A stretch of 64,000 nucleotides of DNA from an uncultured Croceitalea sp. (GTDB lineage: Bacteria > Bacteroidota > Bacteroidia > Flavobacteriales > Flavobacteriaceae), in the NCBI GenBank assembly GCA_947499565.1, contig CANMOV010000004.1, forward strand, positions 62,001 through 126,000, written 5' to 3'. Made by a program: the position numbers and the translations under genes. Under the pieces are notes generated by a model that saw only the letters and a list, made by a program, of their open reading frames with translations, was not told where the DNA came from and made no database searches. How positions within the stretch are numbered: position 1 is the stretch's first letter; each line of letters begins with the position of its first letter. Positions 59,267 through 64,000 of the stretch are shown piece by piece.

Positions 59267-61808
59267 TTCGTACATAATACTTGTTTTAGGAATATTTTTT
59301 TTGCTGTCGACAACTTCATCATTGGCACAAGAAGAAAGTACCATTGCCCTAAAATCTTATTTAACCCAGCTTGAAAAAAAATATGACGTTAAATTTTCAT
59401 TTGTAGATGAAGATTTAAGTGGCGTTGCTATTACTGTCCCCAACTTTAATAATTTAAACTCAATTTTAACGGCGCTAGAAAGTCAGACTAAGCTTAAGAT
59501 TGAAAAGTTAAGCAACCGTTATTATACTTTGACCAAAAGCTCTTTGGTGACTATTTGTGCTAATGTCTTTGATAATTATGCTGAAAATACCATTCCAGGT
59601 GCCACAGTGGAAGTTTTAGGGGGTGAAGTTGCCAAAATAACCAACACCGATGGGAGTTTTACACTTAAAGATATACCGAGAACAGCATCACTTAAAGTTC
59701 GTTATTTGGGCTATATCACACAATATATTCCTGTTGAAGAGCTTGCAGACCAAGCTGACTGTCCTGATATATTAATGGCGCAAAACCTAGAAATACTGGA
59801 TGAAGTGGTAGTTTACGAGTTTTTAACCTCTGGACTTATTAAACAAGCAGATGCGAGTATAACCTTAAATACTGCAGAATTGGGAATGCTACCCGGACTT
59901 ATAGAACCAGATATCTTACAGTCCATGCAGGCCTTACCTGGTGTTAAAAGTATTGATGAAACGGTTTCTGACATTAATGTGCGGGGAGGTACAAATGACC
60001 AAAATCTAATGCTCTGGAATGGAATTAAAATGTATCAATCTGGGCACTTTTTTGGACTTATTTCTGCTTTTAACCCTTATCTAACCGATAAAGTAACGCT
60101 TTACAAAAACGGTACGCCTACGCAGTATGGGGATGGTGTAAGCAGTGTAATTAGTCTAGAAACAAAAAATGATATCGATGGTTCTTTTGTTGGAGGAGCC
60201 GGTTTAAATCTTATTAGTGGGGATGTTTATGGGCAATTTCCTATAAATGATAAAGTGGCTTTTCAGTTTTCTGCTCGGCGATCAACAACAGATTTTTTAA
60301 ATACGCCCGCCTATGGAAGCTTTACCGATAGGGCTTTTCAAGATACAGAGGTACGTAACCAGCAAAATCAAGAAATTGATGAAGGATTAACCAAAACAGA
60401 GAAATTCTTTTTTTATGATTTCACGGGAAAATTACTATATGATATTAACGAAGACCATAAGCTAAGATTTAGTTTTATTGGTATAGATAATGACCTGGAT
60501 TTTTCAGAAACAGATACTAACACCAATGAAACTTCTAGAAGTTTTTTAGACCAGACCAATATCTCCGCAGGACTGCAATTACAAAGCCAGTGGCGAGAAA
60601 ATTTTTCTTCTAATTTGAATATTTACTTTTCTAAATACAATTTAGATGCACAAAGTTTTTTTCCTAACCAAACACAGCGTTTAGACCAAAAGAATATTGT
60701 TGAAGAAAGAGCTGTAAAATTAAATACCAATCTCAAAATATCAGAGAATATTACATGGGATAACGGGTATCAATATATTGAAACTGGTATTATAAATAGA
60801 GTATTTAATGTTCAACCTCCTTTTAACACCAATGCAAAAGGGGTAGTACGTATTCATGCACCATACTCGCAATTAAATTACACTTCATTTGAAAATAAAT
60901 TTATTGCCAGCGTTGGAGTACGAACCAATTCTATCGAAAACCTTGGTACGTTCTCAAAACTATTGATAGAGCCTAGATTAAATTTAAACCTTAGAGTAGC
61001 CAAAAACCTTAGAGCCCAGTTATTAGGAGAATTTAAAAGTCAATCCACCAACCAAGTAATCGATTTAGAGCAAAATTTTCTAGGTATAGAAAAACGAAGA
61101 TGGACTTTAAGTGATGACGATGAATTACCTATCACCAAAAGCAAACAAGCTTCCCTAGGGCTTAACTATGCAAAAAACTCCTTTTATGCAGGTCTTGAAA
61201 GTTTTTATAAAAAAGTAGACGGGATTAGCACAAGAACCCAGGGTTTCCAGAATGAAAACCAATTTAATGGCGAGATAGGCAGTTATGAAATTAAAGGTCT
61301 TGAATTTCTAATCAATAAAAAAGGAGATAATTACAGTACGTGGCTTAGTTACACCTTAAATAAAAACGATTATACTTTTGACAGTATTGTGCCAAACACC
61401 TTCCCCAACAATTTAGATGTGCGACACACAGTAACCTTTGCCAGCACTTATACCATTAAAAGATTAAGACTAGGCTTAGGAATAAATTATAGAACAGGAA
61501 GGCCTTATACCGAGCCACAAGCTGCAAGTCCCCTAGATAATAGTTTTTTTCCTGCAAGAATTAATTACCAAGAACCCAATAGCAGTCGCTTGCCTAGCTA
61601 TTTTAGAGTAGATGCCTCCGCAGTATATCATTGGGAATTAAGCAGAAGAATAAAAGCGAAAGCTGGTATTTCACTATTAAACCTTAGTAACAAAAAAAAT
61701 ATCCTTAATAGATATTACAGGGTATCAGAAGATAACAGCGCCGTTGAGACCGTGGAAAACAACTCTTTAGGGATTACGCCAAATGTAAGTTTTAGGGTGA
61801 GTTTTTAA
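59247..61808 (+). CDS. TonB-dependent receptor with STN signalling domain
   Basis: An 853-residue outer-membrane receptor. After the signal peptide (SYIILVLGIFFLLSTTSSLAQ) an STN domain (LEKKYDVKFSFVDEDL; LTALESQTKLKIEKL) is followed by a carboxypeptidase-regulatory-like domain (IPGATVEVLGG; TDGSFTLKDIP) and the plug (QSMQALPGVKSIDE, DINVRGGTNDQNLML, YGDGVSSVISLETK). The rest is the beta-barrel, ending in SFRVSF with a terminal Phe. The STN domain indicates signal transfer through FecR to the ECF sigma. Substrate not visible. No SusD-like partner is beside it. Confidence 0.93.
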   Translation: MARILRSSYIILVLGIFFLLSTTSSLAQEESTIALKSYLTQLEKKYDVKFSFVDEDLSGVAITVPNFNNLNSILTALESQTKLKIEKLSNRYYTLTKSSLVTICANVFDNYAENTIPGATVEVLGGEVAKITNTDGSFTLKDIPRTASLKVRYLGYITQYIPVEELADQADCPDILMAQNLEILDEVVVYEFLTSGLIKQADASITLNTAELGMLPGLIEPDILQSMQALPGVKSIDETVSDINVRGGTNDQNLMLWNGIKMYQSGHFFGLISAFNPYLTDKVTLYKNGTPTQYGDGVSSVISLETKNDIDGSFVGGAGLNLISGDVYGQFPINDKVAFQFSARRSTTDFLNTPAYGSFTDRAFQDTEVRNQQNQEIDEGLTKTEKFFFYDFTGKLLYDINEDHKLRFSFIGIDNDLDFSETDTNTNETSRSFLDQTNISAGLQLQSQWRENFSSNLNIYFSKYNLDAQSFFPNQTQRLDQKNIVEERAVKLNTNLKISENITWDNGYQYIETGIINRVFNVQPPFNTNAKGVVRIHAPYSQLNYTSFENKFIASVGVRTNSIENLGTFSKLLIEPRLNLNLRVAKNLRAQLLGEFKSQSTNQVIDLEQNFLGIEKRRWTLSDDDELPITKSKQASLGLNYAKNSFYAGLESFYKKVDGISTRTQGFQNENQFNGEIGSYEIKGLEFLINKKGDNYSTWLSYTLNKNDYTFDSIVPNTFPNNLDVRHTVTFASTYTIKRLRLGLGINYRTGRPYTEPQAASPLDNSFFPARINYQEPNSSRLPSYFRVDASAVYHWELSRRIKAKAGISLLNLSNKKNILNRYYRVSEDNSAVETVENNSLGITPNVSFRVSF

Positions 61809-61949
61809 GATTTTGGAGAAATTTCTTAAATATTTCACAACATTATTATTAATTCGGTCGATATTATACACAATGTCCAGGGATAAGTAGCCTTACCAGT
61901 TTTAGCGACAATGAGTATTCCATGAATTATTCTCAGTTTTTCTTATTAA

Positions 61950-62489
61950 TTACCATTTTTTATTTTCAACATATTTGAATCCTATATAGCAAATTGTTAA
62001 AACTATTAATATTACAGAGGGACCAACAAAGCTTAAATCAATTTTGTCAGATTGTTGATTGGTGAAGTCAAAAAGAATAATTTTTCTTAAAACGGCAATT
62101 ATACTTACAAGAAATATAATTTTCACCCATCGCAAATTTCTTTGTGTACTCTGAGTTTCGTTGTCATCAGTAATTGCCGAAGCTGATGGGGCTTTAAATG
62201 TTTCTAATATTTCAAAGAATATTAATATATTAATAATATTTCGAAGAGCTAATCTGATATAACTTTCTGAGGGATCATTTGATAAAAGTTCAGTACTACT
62301 GAATCCATGTTCAGATATAACCTTGAATATTTCTGAACAGGCTTGCCCTAAAATTATTAAGAGATAAATGAATTCAGAGAAGCAGTACACCAATATTAGA
62401 AGTGCTAATAGTCGTGATATAACATATTCTAGGTAATTTTTCTTTGGGTCTATCTTGTCCTTCCAAAATGATGTTAAAGGGTTATTCAT
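61950..62489 (-). CDS. Integral membrane protein, PsiE-like
   Basis: A 179-residue protein with about four hydrophobic helices (LLALLILVYCFSEFIYLLIIL; LRNIINILIFFEILETF; WVKIIFLVSIIAVLRKIILF; VGPSVILIVLTICYIGFKYV). The order and the VLRKIILF motif resemble PsiE (phosphate-starvation-inducible) proteins, but the match is weak and the family is poorly defined. No soluble domain of note is present; a short polar loop lies near residues 100-115. It is separated from its neighbours by gaps of 118 and 141 bp. Confidence 0.5.
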   Translation of the reverse strand: MNNPLTSFWKDKIDPKKNYLEYVISRLLALLILVYCFSEFIYLLIILGQACSEIFKVISEHGFSSTELLSNDPSESYIRLALRNIINILIFFEILETFKAPSASAITDDNETQSTQRNLRWVKIIFLVSIIAVLRKIILFDFTNQQSDKIDLSFVGPSVILIVLTICYIGFKYVENKKW

Positions 62490-62607
62490 AATGGTATTTT
62501 TAATTTAATAGATTTTTCTTTTCCAATTACTGAGAACAATTATACATAGATTATTAATAATCTATATAATTCACTTACATGAGAAATTTACATAAATACC
62601 TGCTAAT

Positions 62608-63441
62608 CTAGCGCTGCATATTATAATTCAGCATCTTTTTTAAATAGAAATAAAGCTCTGGAAATTCTTTCTCTAAATCTTTAGGGCTTTCAAAAAAGCT
62701 TTCCACCAATACTGCAAAGAATTCTATAAAATTGGTTTGGGCATAATCTCTTAAATAATCAGAGTTCTGCATTTTCAATTGAAAGTCATTAGAATTAAAC
62801 ACCTTTCCTAGTTTCGCTAATCCTACCTTAAACTTTCTAGCTTCCCAAGTGGACTTTCTTCTGTTTTCGAATAGCAAAGCATGTGCAACCTCATGGAGTC
62901 CCAAGTTCTTGTTATCGTTTGGTATTTTAAATCCATGTTTTAAATCTTCCGCTGAAAAAACCAAAATTTTCATCCGCGGGTTATACTCCCCAATATGGTG
63001 TCGCTTCCCAATATTGGAATAGTATTGGGAAGGATAAATGATAACCCTAGAAATAGAATTCTCAAACCTAAAATTCTTTAATCCCAAGGTCATTAAAATT
63101 GCTGAAGCAGAAACATAGGCCTTTATTTCTTCCTTGTTTTCAATATCGCCATAAAAAACAAAGGATTTCTTTGATTTAAACCATGCAAAACGTTTTAAGA
63201 AAAGCTTTTTTTGCGCAGGAGTAAAGGATTGAAAAGGAACTAAAAAACTGCTTATAAAGCGTCGCTCTTTAGCATTTATAGACTTTACTGGATGGAAGAG
63301 GTTAAAAAACGTAAAACGTTCCTGTGCTAAACGCTCATAAATAAGTTTAACAAATGCTAAAACAAAACAAGAGAACAAAGTTATATAAACCAGATAGGGC
63401 AATAGCTTTATCAGTTCTTCAAAGTTTGTTAAATCTTCCAT
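62608..63441 (-). CDS. MtfA-type (M90) zinc peptidase with membrane helix
   Basis: A 277-residue protein. An N-terminal helix (YLVYITLFSCFVLAFVKLIY) anchors a soluble domain containing the zinc motif HEVAHALLFENRR near residue 183 and a downstream FIEFFAVLVESFFESP that supplies the Glu ligand; this is the M90/MtfA pattern. In Escherichia coli MtfA cleaves Mlc and responds to glucose, but Bacteroidota relatives have a membrane anchor and unknown targets. The stop of argS overlaps its ATG (TAATG), so it is probably translated from the argS message. Confidence 0.85.
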   Translation of the reverse strand: MEDLTNFEELIKLLPYLVYITLFSCFVLAFVKLIYERLAQERFTFFNLFHPVKSINAKERRFISSFLVPFQSFTPAQKKLFLKRFAWFKSKKSFVFYGDIENKEEIKAYVSASAILMTLGLKNFRFENSISRVIIYPSQYYSNIGKRHHIGEYNPRMKILVFSAEDLKHGFKIPNDNKNLGLHEVAHALLFENRRKSTWEARKFKVGLAKLGKVFNSNDFQLKMQNSDYLRDYAQTNFIEFFAVLVESFFESPKDLEKEFPELYFYLKKMLNYNMQR

Positions 63442-64000
63442 TACATCCGTTCCGGAACAGTAACACCCAATAATCGGAACGAAGACTGAATAACTTCTCC
63501 TACTTTTCTTGAAAGGGCTACTCTAAGTGCTTTCTTATTTTCATCTACCTCACCAAGAATAGAAACCTGTTGGTAAAACGAGTTGAACTCTTTAACCAAG
63601 TCATAAGTATAGTTTGCTACTAAAGCTGGGCTATAATTTTCTGCCGCTAACTGTATAGTTTCTGGATACAGCTGCAATTGCTTTAGCAATTCCTTCTCCT
63701 TTTCATGCAGTGCTAAAGAGGTCTCGATGGAGCCTGTGCTGAGCTTATCGAAGTGCTCAGGGGGACTTGTTTTATTTGCTTTACGAAGAATAGACTGAAT
63801 TCTTGCGTAGGTATACTGAATAAACGGTCCTGTATTCCCTTGAAAATCCACCGATTCTTCAGGGTTAAATAAAATTCGCTTTTTGGGGTCAACCTTAAGG
63901 ATGTAATACTTTAAAGCGCCTAGTCCTATGGTTTTATAAAGCTCTTGCTTTTCTTCATTAGAATAGCCTTCTAATTTTCCTAAGTCTTCTGAAATGGCAG
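63441..64000 (-). CDS. argS: Arginyl-tRNA synthetase, C-terminal part
   Basis: The frame is open to base 64000, so the 5' part is missing; about 186 C-terminal residues are seen. Recognisable ArgS segments are LYKTIGLGALKYYILKVDPKKRI, NPEESVDFQGNTGPFIQYTYARI, ANYTYDLVKEFNSFYQQVSILG and LLGVTVPERM (C terminus). This is the class Ia enzyme that attaches Arg to its tRNA. The normal sequence between ARIQSILRKA and the following LHEKEKELLKQLQLYPET is interrupted by about 15 residues (SPPEHFDKLSTGSIETS) encoded by a palindromic repeat at 63718-63765, a point that is odd but keeps the frame. Confidence 0.92.
   Translation of the reverse strand, partial: AISEDLGKLEGYSNEEKQELYKTIGLGALKYYILKVDPKKRILFNPEESVDFQGNTGPFIQYTYARIQSILRKANKTSPPEHFDKLSTGSIETSLALHEKEKELLKQLQLYPETIQLAAENYSPALVANYTYDLVKEFNSFYQQVSILGEVDENKKALRVALSRKVGEVIQSSFRLLGVTVPERM
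63718..63765 (-). repeat. Palindromic repeat inserted in frame in argS
   Basis: On the minus strand the segment contains CTGAGC, ten bases, then GCTCAG (a 6-bp dyad), and continues into GCACAGGCTCCATCGAGAC. The pattern CTTCGATAAGCTCAG is a common dispersed repeat motif in several bacterial genomes. Here it is read as SPPEHFDKLSTGSIETS inside ArgS without shifting the frame. Confidence 0.6.

Noticed and set aside
57742-61808. Polysaccharide utilisation locus (Sus-like)
   Set aside because: The ECF/FecR/TonB unit has no SusD partner and no glycoside hydrolase next to it.

Overview
The window looks like chromosomal DNA of a marine-type member of the Flavobacteriaceae (Bacteroidota). The sequence is AT-rich. 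Several promoters match the Bacteroidota -7 element TAnnTTTG. Many products carry short signal peptides ending in AQ or a lipobox before Cys. The protein families (DUF6252, DUF1343/NamZ, PorT-like barrels, CotH, STN-plug TonB receptors with FecR/ECF control) are typical of that group. I see no rRNA, complete tRNA, CRISPR array, prophage or insertion sequence.

Left end (1-5 kb): a truncated CBM9/DUF5916 gene, then a tightly overlapped minus-strand operon of small proteins (DinB, a broken DUF1272 copy, two paralogous secreted proteins, an intact DUF1272, an unknown protein, a SnoaL-like protein). It is divergent from an Lrp/AsnC regulator and an AraC regulator. From 5 to 14 kb there is an S41 peptidase, a LytS/LytTR two-component system, and a divergent ABC exporter whose permease is fused to an M1 aminopeptidase. 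The intervening DNA holds a 21-bp-period direct repeat suited to a LytTR regulator. A secreted DJ-1/PfpI protein follows.

The centre (14.7-31.7 kb) is a dense block of envelope genes of largely unknown function: lipoproteins, two FlgO/CsgG-like proteins, a 49-residue lipoprotein, a TPR sensor kinase, a response regulator, a four-gene secreted-protein operon (one member DUF6175-like), a beta-barrel, a four-repeat secreted protein, a DUF6252 lipoprotein, a PorT-like barrel and a lipoprotein with an AMOP-like domain. Four promoters in this block share the 14-bp dyad TACGGTTNNCCGTA about 22 bp upstream of the -7 box. This strongly suggests one regulon run by the local two-component system, and it is the best candidate for an undescribed system here.

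The right half (31.9-55.7 kb) is mostly metabolic and housekeeping: DEDD exonuclease/GIY-YIG fusion, mutarotase-like protein, CotH, CBS-like PLP enzyme, LolCE-like permease, NamZ muramidase, sterol desaturase, YkgJ, DUF2059, methyltransferase, metalloprotease, QueE, secreted RidA, HerA-like ATPase, HxlR plus hydrolase, VOC protein, a sugar-degradation trio (Gfo/Idh oxidoreductase, DUF1080, esterase), FolD and Ffh. From 55.8 to 61.8 kb a repeat-built lipoprotein is divergent from an ECF sigma factor, FecR anti-sigma and TonB receptor, a cell-surface signalling unit. The window ends with a PsiE-like membrane protein, an MtfA-type peptidase and the 3' part of argS, which carries an in-frame palindromic repeat insertion.
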